A stretch of DNA of 64,000 nucleotides, from contig CBDCYF010000005.1 of assembly GCA_965224065.1 (NCBI GenBank), forward strand, positions 3,162,001 to 3,226,000, given 5' to 3'. The DNA comes from JAOTZA01 sp965224065 (GTDB taxonomy: Bacteria > Acidobacteriota > Thermoanaerobaculia > Multivoradales > JAHEKO01). Positions 51,435 through 59,642 of the stretch are shown here, one piece after another. Made by a program: the position numbers and the translations under genes. The notes under the pieces were generated by a model. The model saw only the letters and a list, made by a program, of their open reading frames with translations, searched no databases and had not been told where the DNA came from. How positions within the stretch are numbered: position 1 is the stretch's first letter; each line of letters opens with the position of its first letter.

Positions 51435-52541
51435 CTAGGAGCTCGAGTACTGTTCCCGGATCCAGTCTTCGTAGCTTCGATCCATCACGTCGCGCCACCA
51501 GGGTTCGTTGTCGAGATACCACTCGACGGTCCGGCGCAGACCGGTGGCCAGGTCGACTCGGGGTCGGTAGTCGAGCTCGTCGCCGGCGCGCCCCGCGTCG
51601 ATCGCGTACCGGCGGTCGTGGCCGGGCCGGTCGGTGACAAAGGTGATCGCCTCGGCCGAGGAGCCGCCGCCGCCCACCGGGGCGTTCGGGTACCGCTCGG
51701 CAAAGTCGGCGCGCTCGGCGAAGGCCTGATCGAGGACCCCGCAGAGCTCCCGAATCAAGCCGAGGTTGTCGCGCTCACTGTTGCCGCCCAGGTTGTAGGT
51801 GCGGCCGGGCTTGCCGTTGTCGAGCGCACGCTCGATCCCGGCACAGTGATCCTCGACGTGGATCCAGTCGCGCACGTTGCTACCGTCGCCATAGACCGGG
51901 ATGTCCTTGCCTTGGAGCAGGTTGACGATACACAGTGGGATGAGCTTCTCGGGGTATTGGTACGGTCCATAGTTGTTCGAGCAGTTGCTGATCACCGTCT
52001 CCAGGCCATAGGTCCGGTGATACGCCCGGACGAGATGATCGGCGGCGGCCTTGCTGGCGGCGTACGGGGAGTTGGGACGGAAGGGCGTCTCCTCGGTAAA
52101 CGCCGCCTCCTCGGGTCCCAGGTCGCCGTAAACCTCGTCGGTCGAGACGTGATGGAACCGGTGCCGCGCCGGCCGGTCGGCCGAGTCGAGCCAGACCGCG
52201 CGCGCCGCCTTGAGCAGTTGATGGGTCCCGATCACGTTGACGTCGAGAAACACGTCGGGAGAAGAGATGGACCGGTCGACATGCGACTCGGCCGCGAAGT
52301 GCACGATGGTGTCGAGCTTTTCTTCCGACAGCAGAGAGACAATGAGGTCGTGGTCGCGGATGTCGCCGTGCACAAATCGAAAGCCGGGCTCGTCGGCGAC
52401 GGGTTCGAGGCTCGAGCGATTGCCGGCGTAGGTCAGGGCGTCGAGCGCGACCAGCCGATCGCCGGGATGCCGCCCGATCCAGAACTGGACAAAGTTCGAG
52501 CCGATAAAGCCGGCCGCCCCGGTGACCAGTAGCCTAGCCAT
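51435..52541 (-). CDS. rmlB: dTDP-glucose 4,6-dehydratase
   Basis: 368 residues. Second step of dTDP-L-rhamnose synthesis. GAAGFIGSNFV binds NAD, HVSTDEVYGDLG carries the catalytic Thr/Asp/Glu, SPYAASKAAADHL the YxxxK, and NNYGPYQYPEKLIPL the substrate loop. The ATG at 52541 is used, overlapping the rmlD stop by 8 bp. Last gene of an rmlACDB operon. A fused upstream frame in the record is not real. Confidence 0.95.
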   Translation of the reverse strand: MARLLVTGAAGFIGSNFVQFWIGRHPGDRLVALDALTYAGNRSSLEPVADEPGFRFVHGDIRDHDLIVSLLSEEKLDTIVHFAAESHVDRSISSPDVFLDVNVIGTHQLLKAARAVWLDSADRPARHRFHHVSTDEVYGDLGPEEAAFTEETPFRPNSPYAASKAAADHLVRAYHRTYGLETVISNCSNNYGPYQYPEKLIPLCIVNLLQGKDIPVYGDGSNVRDWIHVEDHCAGIERALDNGKPGRTYNLGGNSERDNLGLIRELCGVLDQAFAERADFAERYPNAPVGGGGSSAEAITFVTDRPGHDRRYAIDAGRAGDELDYRPRVDLATGLRRTVEWYLDNEPWWRDVMDRSYEDWIREQYSSS

Positions 52542-53418
52542 TGGCCCCGCTCCCGCCCCGCTCGTCGACCAGCATGTCCCGCAGCGCCTGGCGCCAATGG
52601 ACGGGCTCGATACCGAGCGCCTTCCAGGTGGCGGTCTTGTCGAGCACACTGAAGGACGGCCGCCGGGCCGGGGTGGGGAAGGCCTCGGTCCGCACCGGCC
52701 GGATGTCGACCGGCCGATCGAGCGTTCCCAGCTCGAGCGCTTCCTCCTGGATCGCCACTGCAAAGTCGTACCAGGAGGCGACCCCAGCGTCTGTCCAGTG
52801 GTGGGTGCCGGTAACACCCGGGTCGGCCGCCGTCCTCCACAGGGCGCGCGCCAACCGGCGGGCCCACGTGGGCGTGCCGATCTGATCCTCGACGACCTCC
52901 AGCGGCTCGCCGAGACGCATCTTGCCGAGCACGGTGGTGACGAAATTGCGGCCGTGACGCGAGTACAGCCAGGCGGTGCGTAGGACCAAGGCCCGACCGT
53001 TGGTGGCGGCGGCAACGAGCTGCTCGCCTTCCAGCTTGCTGGAGCCGTAGACGCCCAGCGGGGCCGGCGAATCACCGGGCGCCCACGGGCGCCCATGGCC
53101 CTCGCCAAAGACAAAGTCGGTCGAGACATGGATCATCCGCGCGCCGGCTTGGGTGGCCGCCGCGGCCAGCCGTCCGGCGGCCCCGGCATTGACGGCGAAG
53201 GCCTGCTCGCTCTCCGACTCGGCGGCGTCGACCGAGGTGTAGGCGGCGGCGTTGATGACCACTTCCGGCGCGTGGGTGCGAAGCGCTCTCTCGACGGCTT
53301 CCGGCTCGACCAAATCGAGCTCGGCCCGGGACAGCGCGACGACCTCGTAGCCGTTGGGGACCGTCTCGTTCAACTCGCGCCCGAGCTGCCCGCTCGCCCC
53401 GGTGACCAGGACCTTCAT
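52534..53418 (-). CDS. rmlD: dTDP-4-dehydrorhamnose reductase
   Basis: 294 residues. Final step to dTDP-L-rhamnose. GASGQLGREL is the nucleotide-binding loop, HVSTDFVFGEGHGRPW and GVYGSSKLEGEQ the substrate and YxxxK regions, and LRTAWLYS and NFVTTVLGKM further family signatures. It overlaps rmlC by 4 bp and rmlB by 8 bp. Confidence 0.94.
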   Translation of the reverse strand: MKVLVTGASGQLGRELNETVPNGYEVVALSRAELDLVEPEAVERALRTHAPEVVINAAAYTSVDAAESESEQAFAVNAGAAGRLAAAATQAGARMIHVSTDFVFGEGHGRPWAPGDSPAPLGVYGSSKLEGEQLVAAATNGRALVLRTAWLYSRHGRNFVTTVLGKMRLGEPLEVVEDQIGTPTWARRLARALWRTAADPGVTGTHHWTDAGVASWYDFAVAIQEEALELGTLDRPVDIRPVRTEAFPTPARRPSFSVLDKTATWKALGIEPVHWRQALRDMLVDERGGSGANG

Positions 53419-53963
53419 TCGAAGTGCTCGGCAGCGGAGAAGGCGGTCCCGTCCGCGTCTCGGGGGGAAACGACCGGGCTCGTTCCGGCCTCGAGCGGCC
53501 AGTCGATCGCCAGGGTCGGGTCGTCCCAGCGAATCGTTCGCTCCTCTTCCGGGACGTAGTAGTCGGTGCACTTGTAGACAAAGGTCGCCGTCTCGCTGGC
53601 GACGTAGAAGCCGTGGGCGAAACCCTTGGGGATCCAGATCATCCGCGCCGTCTCGTCGTCGAGCCAGACACCGACCCAGCGGCCAAAGCTGGGAGAGCTG
53701 CGGCGCAGATCGACCGCAACGTCCCACACGCACCCGGCGGCGACCCGGACCAGCTTCCCCTGCGGCCGTCCGACTTGGTAGTGAAGACCCCGGATCGTGC
53801 CGCGGTGCGAGTAGGAGTGGTTGTCCTGCACAAAGGCGAGGTCGAGACCGGCGTCGGCAAAGGTGCGCGCATTCCAGCTCTCGAAAAACGAGCCGCGGTC
53901 GTCTCCAAAGACCCGCGGCTCGATCACCACAACGTCGGGGATCTCGGTCGGCTGGATCTTCAA
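53415..53963 (-). CDS. rmlC: dTDP-4-dehydrorhamnose 3,5-epimerase
   Basis: 182 residues. Cupin epimerase. Signatures: [41 protein letters not shown], and [12 protein letters not shown] with the catalytic His/Tyr pair. [19 protein letters not shown] completes it. ATGA overlaps on both sides show tight coupling with rmlA and rmlD. Confidence 0.95.
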   Translation of the reverse strand: MKIQPTEIPDVVVIEPRVFGDDRGSFFESWNARTFADAGLDLAFVQDNHSYSHRGTIRGLHYQVGRPQGKLVRVAAGCVWDVAVDLRRSSPSFGRWVGVWLDDETARMIWIPKGFAHGFYVASETATFVYKCTDYYVPEEERTIRWDDPTLAIDWPLEAGTSPVVSPRDADGTAFSAAEHFE

Positions 53964-54850
53964 AGCGGCTCCGCGTCGGCACGGGAGATGAGGTCTCGCA
54001 AATACCGTCCATAGCTCGACTCGCCGCAGGCCTGGGACAGACGGACGAGCTGGCCTTCATCGATAAAGCCCATCCGGTACGCGATCTCCTCCGGGCAGGC
54101 GATCTTGAGACCCTGTCGGTGCTCGATCACCTGGACAAAGTTGGCCGCGTCCAGCAGCGAATCGTGGGTCCCGGTGTCGAGCCAGGCGGTGCCCCGGCTC
54201 AGGAGCTCTACCTCGAGCTCGCCACGCTCGAGATAGGCGCGGTTGACGTCGGTGATCTCGAGCTCGCCGCGCTCGGAGGGCTCGAGGGAGGCGGCGATCT
54301 CCACGACCTTCGAGTCGTAGAAATAGAGACCGGTCACGGCATAGTTGGAGCGCGGCTTGGCGGGCTTTTCCTCGATGTCGATCACGGTCCCTGCGTCGTC
54401 AAAGGTCACCACGCCGTAACGCTCCGGATCGTGGACGTAGTAGCCAAAGACCGTGGCGCCGCTGCTGCGCCGGGTGACCTCCTGGAGCTTTCTCGACAGC
54501 CCCTCGGCGTAAAAGATGTTGTCGCCGAGGACCAGCGCGACCGGACCGCCGTCGATAAAGTCCGCACCGATCAGAAAGGCCTGGGCGATGCCCTCGGGGC
54601 GCTCCTGCGCAGCGTAGTCGAGCCGGATTCCCCAATGCGAGCCGTCGCCGAGAAATGTCCGATAAGTTTCCAGGTCGCTGGGCGTCGTGATCAACAGAAT
54701 CTCGCGGATGCCGGCGAGCATCAGCGTCGACAGCGGGTAATAGATCATCGGCTTGTCGTAGACCGGCAAGAGCTGCTTGCTCAGCCCGGCGGTCAGCGGC
54801 TGCAGACGGGTGCCCAGCCCCCCGGCCAGAATGATCCCCTTGTATGCCAT
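53960..54850 (-). CDS. rmlA: Glucose-1-phosphate thymidylyltransferase
   Basis: 296 residues. First enzyme of the dTDP-rhamnose pathway. [14 protein letters not shown] is the nucleotidyltransferase signature; [30 protein letters not shown] and FEEKPAKP-like [20 protein letters not shown] follow. The start is the ATG at 54850 ([11 protein letters not shown]), not the upstream 54889, because it gives the usual N-terminus. It opens the rmlACDB operon, divergent from the radical SAM gene. Confidence 0.95.
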   Translation of the reverse strand: MAYKGIILAGGLGTRLQPLTAGLSKQLLPVYDKPMIYYPLSTLMLAGIREILLITTPSDLETYRTFLGDGSHWGIRLDYAAQERPEGIAQAFLIGADFIDGGPVALVLGDNIFYAEGLSRKLQEVTRRSSGATVFGYYVHDPERYGVVTFDDAGTVIDIEEKPAKPRSNYAVTGLYFYDSKVVEIAASLEPSERGELEITDVNRAYLERGELEVELLSRGTAWLDTGTHDSLLDAANFVQVIEHRQGLKIACPEEIAYRMGFIDEGQLVRLSQACGESSYGRYLRDLISRADAEPL

Positions 54851-54968
54851 CTTGACGACTCTGTCGTTGTGGGTGGAAAACGGACGCAATGACCGGTTTC
54901 GCGCTCGAGATCATATCGCGGGCGCGCGGTCCGGCTGCGCCGCTTTGATAGGGTTTGCCGGCACGCCG

Positions 54969-55988
54969 ATGAGCCTTCTGAGAACCGCAAAAGCCCTCAA
55001 ACATGGGCTCTCCAGGTCGCTCGATGTCAAGAACCGCAACCTGCGGGTGGTGGGGTTGATGGCCACCGACCGCTGCAGCTCGCGGTGCAAGCATTGCTTT
55101 ATCTGGAACAAGAAGGAGAACTTCGATCTCGACGTCGACGTGGTCGCCCGGATGCTCGAAGACGACGTCGTAACGCCCAAGACCTACTTCGAGCTCACCG
55201 GTGGCGAGTTCTTGGAGCACCCGCAGTGGCGCGACATCGTGGCGCTGCTCTCGAAGTCGCCCAACGACTACATGGTGCTGTCAAACGGGATGCTCCCCGA
55301 CGAGCTGATCGAGGCGGTGCGTGAGTTCAAGATCCCCGCGGTCTACATGTCGCTCGACGGTCTCGGCGAGACCTACAAGCGGGTGCGCGGCGTCGATTGG
55401 GTCGACAACATCCTTCGGATCATCGACGCGGTCAAGGACCATACGCGCATCCACTTGGGCTACACCATCACGCCCTGGAATGCGGTCGAGGATCTGGAGC
55501 GGGTACGAGCGCTGGCCGAGGAAAAGGGCGTCGAGATGTCGGTCGGCGCCTACCAGAATCCCGAGTTCTTCGACACCGTCCGGCCCGGCGGAAAGATCTC
55601 CGAGGAGCACGAGCCGTATCTGGATGACTTTATGCGGCTCAACAACGCCTGGATGGATAAGAAGCTCTCGGTCCCGTGCTGGAATATCCGCACCAAGTGC
55701 TATGTGCTGGGCAACGGCGACGTCTATCTGTGTCAGCAAAAGAGCGTCATCCTCGGCAACCTCTATGAGAAGTCGTTTGGAGAGATCTGGAACTCGGCCG
55801 AAGCGATCGATATCCATGAGAAGTACAGCTCGTGCAACGATTGCTGGCTGGCTTGCAACCGGCCGCTCGACGCGCAGCTCGCTTACGCCGGCCGTCTGGT
55901 GTTCTCCCGCGAGAGGATGAACAAGATGTTCGGCGAGCACTCCTGGGACCTGGTCTACGAGACTTACCGCGCCAACGGTCGCCGCTGA
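54969..55988 (+). CDS. Radical SAM protein with SPASM-like C-terminus
   Basis: 339 residues. The cluster-binding CxxxCxxC is Cys36, Cys40, Cys43 (CSSRCKHC). ELTGGEFLEHP matches the radical SAM 'GGE' motif. The C-terminal half has SVPCWNIRTKCYV, GDVYLCQQKS and SSCNDCWLACNR, typical of SPASM/twitch auxiliary Fe-S binding. Such enzymes modify peptides or sugars by radical chemistry. It lies next to a methyltransferase and an acylation pair, so a glycan or lipid substrate is plausible. Peptide modification is the alternative; no precursor peptide is seen nearby. Confidence 0.85.
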   Translation: MSLLRTAKALKHGLSRSLDVKNRNLRVVGLMATDRCSSRCKHCFIWNKKENFDLDVDVVARMLEDDVVTPKTYFELTGGEFLEHPQWRDIVALLSKSPNDYMVLSNGMLPDELIEAVREFKIPAVYMSLDGLGETYKRVRGVDWVDNILRIIDAVKDHTRIHLGYTITPWNAVEDLERVRALAEEKGVEMSVGAYQNPEFFDTVRPGGKISEEHEPYLDDFMRLNNAWMDKKLSVPCWNIRTKCYVLGNGDVYLCQQKSVILGNLYEKSFGEIWNSAEAIDIHEKYSSCNDCWLACNRPLDAQLAYAGRLVFSRERMNKMFGEHSWDLVYETYRANGRR

Positions 55989-56021
55989 CCGAAGGTCGGG
56001 CTAGCGCCGACTCAGCAACCT

Positions 56022-56780
56022 ATGCCCGTTACGGCAGCAGAGACCGGTACGGTCGAGAGCTTGCGCCGGCCGGTTCTCGAGTATCTGGCCGAGCGGCGAG
56101 AGCAGGGCGAGTTTCGGGTCATCGACGTGGGCGGCCGGTACAACCCCTGGGCCGACGAGTCGACCGATGCCTATGTCGACCTCTATCCGACCGAGTCGGA
56201 GGGCAAACAGATTTTTGTCGGCAATATCTGCGAGCCTGAGGTCTGGGAGACGATTCGCGCCAGTGGTCCCTTCGACTTCAGCATCTGTACCCACGTGCTC
56301 GAGGACATTCGCGACCCCTTTTTTGTTGCCGCGCGGTTGGCGACCATCTCCAAGGCCGGCTACGTGTCGGTGCCCACCAAGCACAGCGAGCTCTCCAACG
56401 TCGAGTCGCGTTTTTATCTCGGCTACTGTCATCATCGTTGGATCTTCAGCGTACGCGGGCAGGGCGAGAACCTGGAAGCCGTGGCGCTGGCCAAGTTCCC
56501 GGTGGTCCAGTACTTCAACAACAAGCTGAGGCCGTTTTTCAAGCTCGTCCACGCACTCGGCCGCTGGGAGATCATGGCCAAGGTCGAGCGCCGGCTCGGC
56601 ATTTTCCCGGGGGGTGGCGGCATCGATTGGATCGATCGCAGTCTGGTCGGACACCACACCGAGCTGGGGATCTGGTGGGAGCGTGACCTTCCCATTCGTG
56701 CCCTGATGGACGACTACTCGGGCGAGAGCTGTCTCGAAGCGGCGGATCTCTACCGCCATCATCTGCGGGACGGAATCTGA
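56022..56780 (+). CDS. Methyltransferase-like protein in the polysaccharide region
   Basis: 252 residues. FRVIDVGGRYNPW resembles motif I of class I methyltransferases, and FDFSICTHVLEDIRDPFFVAARL motif IV/post-IV. KAGYVSVPTKHSEL and a long insert (YCHHRWIFSVRG) are like proteins often annotated as methyltransferase type 11 near glycan genes. Gly-rich motif I is reduced. It lies 33 bp after the radical SAM gene, same strand. It may be a non-catalytic relative. Confidence 0.68.
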   Translation: MPVTAAETGTVESLRRPVLEYLAERREQGEFRVIDVGGRYNPWADESTDAYVDLYPTESEGKQIFVGNICEPEVWETIRASGPFDFSICTHVLEDIRDPFFVAARLATISKAGYVSVPTKHSELSNVESRFYLGYCHHRWIFSVRGQGENLEAVALAKFPVVQYFNNKLRPFFKLVHALGRWEIMAKVERRLGIFPGGGGIDWIDRSLVGHHTELGIWWERDLPIRALMDDYSGESCLEAADLYRHHLRDGI

Positions 56781-56839
56781 GAGCGGGCGAGGGCGGACCC
56801 GCCTGTTAGGCTGAGTGCGGCGAACGGCACGAGCGCCCC

Positions 56840-58297
56840 ATGGTCTTTAGCTCGCATCTCTTCGTCTACTACTTTTTGCCCCTGGTCCTGGTGGTGTACT
56901 ACGCGCTGCCGAGACGGTTCAAGCACGCGGCGCTGGCGCTACTGAGCTACGGCTTCTACGGCTGGGCCAACCCGGCCTTTATGGGGCTGATGCTGGCGTC
57001 GACCGTGGTCGACTATCTGTGCGGGCGTGGCATCGCCGGCGATGGCGATGGCGATGGCGGCGACCGGATAGAGCAGCTGGCGCCCGGCGGGCCCCGCACC
57101 GCACGCCAGCGCCGGCTGGTGGCGCTCTCGGTGATCGCCAACCTGTCGCTTCTGGGGTTTTTCAAGTACTTCAACTTCGCGGTCGACAATTACAACGCCC
57201 TGCTCGCCTGGCTCGGGCTCGAGGCGCTGGCGAGCGAGTCGGTGATGAGAGTGGTTCTGCCCCTGGGGATCAGCTTCTACACCTTTCAGTCGATGAGCTA
57301 CACCATTGATGTCTACCGGGGACACGCGCGGGCGCTTTCGAACTTTGTGGACTTCGCCTGTTATGTGTCGCTTTTTCCGCAACTGGTGGCCGGGCCGATC
57401 ATCCGATTTTCCGAGATCGAAGAGCAATTGCGCGAGCGTCGGCACACGCTGGAGAAGTTCGCTCGGGGCGTCGCCTTTTTGAGTGTCGGGATGGCCAAGA
57501 AGGTCCTGCTCGCCAATCCTTGCGGCAAGGTGGCCGACACGGTTTTTGACGCCGGCTCGGCGGCGGCGCTCGATGCCTGGTTCGGAACCCTGGCCTACGC
57601 GTTTCAGATCTATTTCGATTTCAGCGGCTACTCCGACATGGCGATCGGCCTGGGTCTGATGCTGGGCTTTGTCTTCCCGAAGAACTTCGACTCGCCCTAC
57701 CGAGCGGAGTCGATCACCGACTTCTGGCGACGCTGGCACGTCTCGCTGTCGAGCTGGCTACGCGACTATCTGTATAAACCGCTGGGCGGCAACCGCAAGG
57801 GGCGGAGGAGGACCTTTATCAACCTGGCCCTGGTCATGTTGCTCGGCGGGCTGTGGCACGGGGCGGCATGGAACTTTGTCGTCTGGGGCGCTTTCCACGG
57901 GCTGCTGCTGGCGCTCGAGCGGCTGCGGGGGCGGCGCAGCCTGTTTTACCCCTTGCCGGCCGCGCTGAGACGGGCCGGGACGTTCTTTCTGGTGCTCTTG
58001 TCCTGGGTGTTGTTCCGCTCCGAAAGCCTCGGTCTGGCGGTGGACCGATTCTCTGAGATGGCGGGGCTCGCCACCGGCGCGCCGGCTTCGGCCCTGGTCG
58101 CGGGGGTCATCTACCAGCCGTACTACCTGTTGACGCTGGCGGCAGCCGCGGGGATCACCTGGCTGGCGCCACAGACCTGGGATTGGACGCGGAGCTTGCC
58201 GGGGTGGAAAGCCGCGGCGTGCGCCGCGCTCCTCGCGGCCGCGCTCCTGGTCCTCAACACCCAGTCCTTCAACCCGTTTATCTACTTCATTTTCTAG
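56840..58297 (+). CDS. MBOAT O-acyltransferase, AlgI-like
   Basis: 485 residues. A polytopic membrane O-acetyltransferase component. MVFSSHLFVYYFLPLVL, LLSYGFYGWANP and ISFYTFQSMSYTIDVYRG are typical of the AlgI/DltB branch. FWRRWHVSLSSWLRDYLYKPLGG and LWHGAAWNFVVWG carry the catalytic His near residue 339. A short GDGDGDGG insert near 70 is a simple repeat. It passes acetyl groups across the membrane to the AlgJ-like protein encoded 19 bp downstream, which would acetylate an exported polysaccharide. Confidence 0.92.
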   Translation: MVFSSHLFVYYFLPLVLVVYYALPRRFKHAALALLSYGFYGWANPAFMGLMLASTVVDYLCGRGIAGDGDGDGGDRIEQLAPGGPRTARQRRLVALSVIANLSLLGFFKYFNFAVDNYNALLAWLGLEALASESVMRVVLPLGISFYTFQSMSYTIDVYRGHARALSNFVDFACYVSLFPQLVAGPIIRFSEIEEQLRERRHTLEKFARGVAFLSVGMAKKVLLANPCGKVADTVFDAGSAAALDAWFGTLAYAFQIYFDFSGYSDMAIGLGLMLGFVFPKNFDSPYRAESITDFWRRWHVSLSSWLRDYLYKPLGGNRKGRRRTFINLALVMLLGGLWHGAAWNFVVWGAFHGLLLALERLRGRRSLFYPLPAALRRAGTFFLVLLSWVLFRSESLGLAVDRFSEMAGLATGAPASALVAGVIYQPYYLLTLAAAAGITWLAPQTWDWTRSLPGWKAAACAALLAAALLVLNTQSFNPFIYFIF

Positions 58298-58316
58298 ACC
58301 GGCCTAAAGCAGCAGA

Positions 58317-59642
58317 ATGAGCACGCAGCATCAAGAGAAACGCAAGGAGCAGGCCCGGCTCGAGGTCGGGCGGACCCAGATCGCGCGGCCGGTGGCCGCC
58401 GGGCTTGTCGTTCTGTTTCTGCTGATGATCGCCACACCGCCGCTGGCGGAGCTGGGGGTCGACTTGCGGGCCGGGAACCGCCCGACGGCGTTGGGAGCCG
58501 CGGTCGGGGGCCTGAGCGACGGGCTCCGGGAAGCGGTCACGAGGATCTCCGGGGAAAAGCTCGCCGCTGCCAACGACGCTCTCAGCGACGCGATCGAGCG
58601 AGCCGAGGAGGAGTTGGAAGACGATTCGCTTTTGCGCCGCACCCTGCTCGAACCGGTTCAGCGGTTCCTGACCCGGTTTCTGAAGATCGGCAACGAGCAA
58701 GCGTACGTCGGCCACGACGGATGGCTCTTTTTCCGGCCCGACTACGATTACTCGATCGGGCGTGGCTTCTTGGACCCCGTTGAGATGGAGCGCCGGCGCC
58801 GCGATCCCGACGCATCGCCGCAGTTGCAGCCCGATCCGATCGTGGCGCTCGAGCACTTTGCCCGGACTCTGGCGGCGACAGATGTACGACTGCTGGTGCT
58901 GCCGGTGCCGGGGAAGTCGGTCATTCATCCGGAGCTTGTGGCGCCGGCTCGGCGGGCCGTCCGTCCGCCGGTCCACAATCCTTCGTTTCCCGAATTTCTC
59001 CGCCGGCTCCAGGGCGGCGGGATCGCGGTTTACGATCCGACGCCTGATCTACTGACGATCCGGGAGGAAGGCGCGGCGGCCTTTTTGCGCACCGACAGCC
59101 ACTGGACCCCGCTGGCCGTCGAGCGGGTCGCCGCCGGGATTGCCGGTCGGTTGAGCGGGCCGGACCTGGGCGGGTTTCCGGCTGTGGACCGCAGTCTCGT
59201 CAGCCGCAAGGTGAGACTCTCGGGCCGGGGGGATCTGCCGGCTCTCCTTGACCTCGATGAGGGATCTCCGTTCTTTGGCGAGGAGCAGATCGAGGCCAAC
59301 CGGGTGCTGACGCTCGACGGCCGCTCCTGGCGCCCGACGAGCCCGGCACCGCTGCTGCTCCTGGGGGACAGCTTCAGCAACGTCTTCTCCGATCCGTCGC
59401 TCGGCTGGGGGACCGGCGCCGGTCTGGCCGAGCAGATCGCGCTCGGGACCGGCTGGGCCGTCGACCGGATCGCCCGCAACGCCGGCGGCGCCAGCGCCTC
59501 GCGCGAAGAGCTGGCTCGCGAGCTCGCCGCCGGGAGCGACCGGCTTTCCGAGACCCGTGTAGTGATCTACCAGTTCGCGGCCCGCGAGCTGGTCTCCGGT
59601 GACTGGCGGCTAGTCGACTTCGGCGGAGCCACCGGCAGTTGA
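58317..59642 (+). CDS. AlgJ/AlgX-like SGNH O-acetyltransferase
   Basis: 441 residues. One N-terminal membrane anchor (about 25-45) and a periplasmic SGNH-like domain. RTDSHWTP gives the Asp-x-His pair (Asp260, His262), and LLLGDSFSN the nucleophile Ser352, as in AlgJ/AlgX. The C-terminal YQFAARELVSGDWR matches the family end. It pairs with the AlgI-like gene for polysaccharide O-acetylation. Its 3' end overlaps the convergent membrane protein gene by 33 bp. Confidence 0.87.
   Translation: MSTQHQEKRKEQARLEVGRTQIARPVAAGLVVLFLLMIATPPLAELGVDLRAGNRPTALGAAVGGLSDGLREAVTRISGEKLAAANDALSDAIERAEEELEDDSLLRRTLLEPVQRFLTRFLKIGNEQAYVGHDGWLFFRPDYDYSIGRGFLDPVEMERRRRDPDASPQLQPDPIVALEHFARTLAATDVRLLVLPVPGKSVIHPELVAPARRAVRPPVHNPSFPEFLRRLQGGGIAVYDPTPDLLTIREEGAAAFLRTDSHWTPLAVERVAAGIAGRLSGPDLGGFPAVDRSLVSRKVRLSGRGDLPALLDLDEGSPFFGEEQIEANRVLTLDGRSWRPTSPAPLLLLGDSFSNVFSDPSLGWGTGAGLAEQIALGTGWAVDRIARNAGGASASREELARELAAGSDRLSETRVVIYQFAARELVSGDWRLVDFGGATGS

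Noticed and set aside
51435..53129. 564-codon frame fusing rmlB with an upstream segment
   Set aside because: The upstream part is an out-of-frame shadow of rmlD; rmlB begins at 52541.
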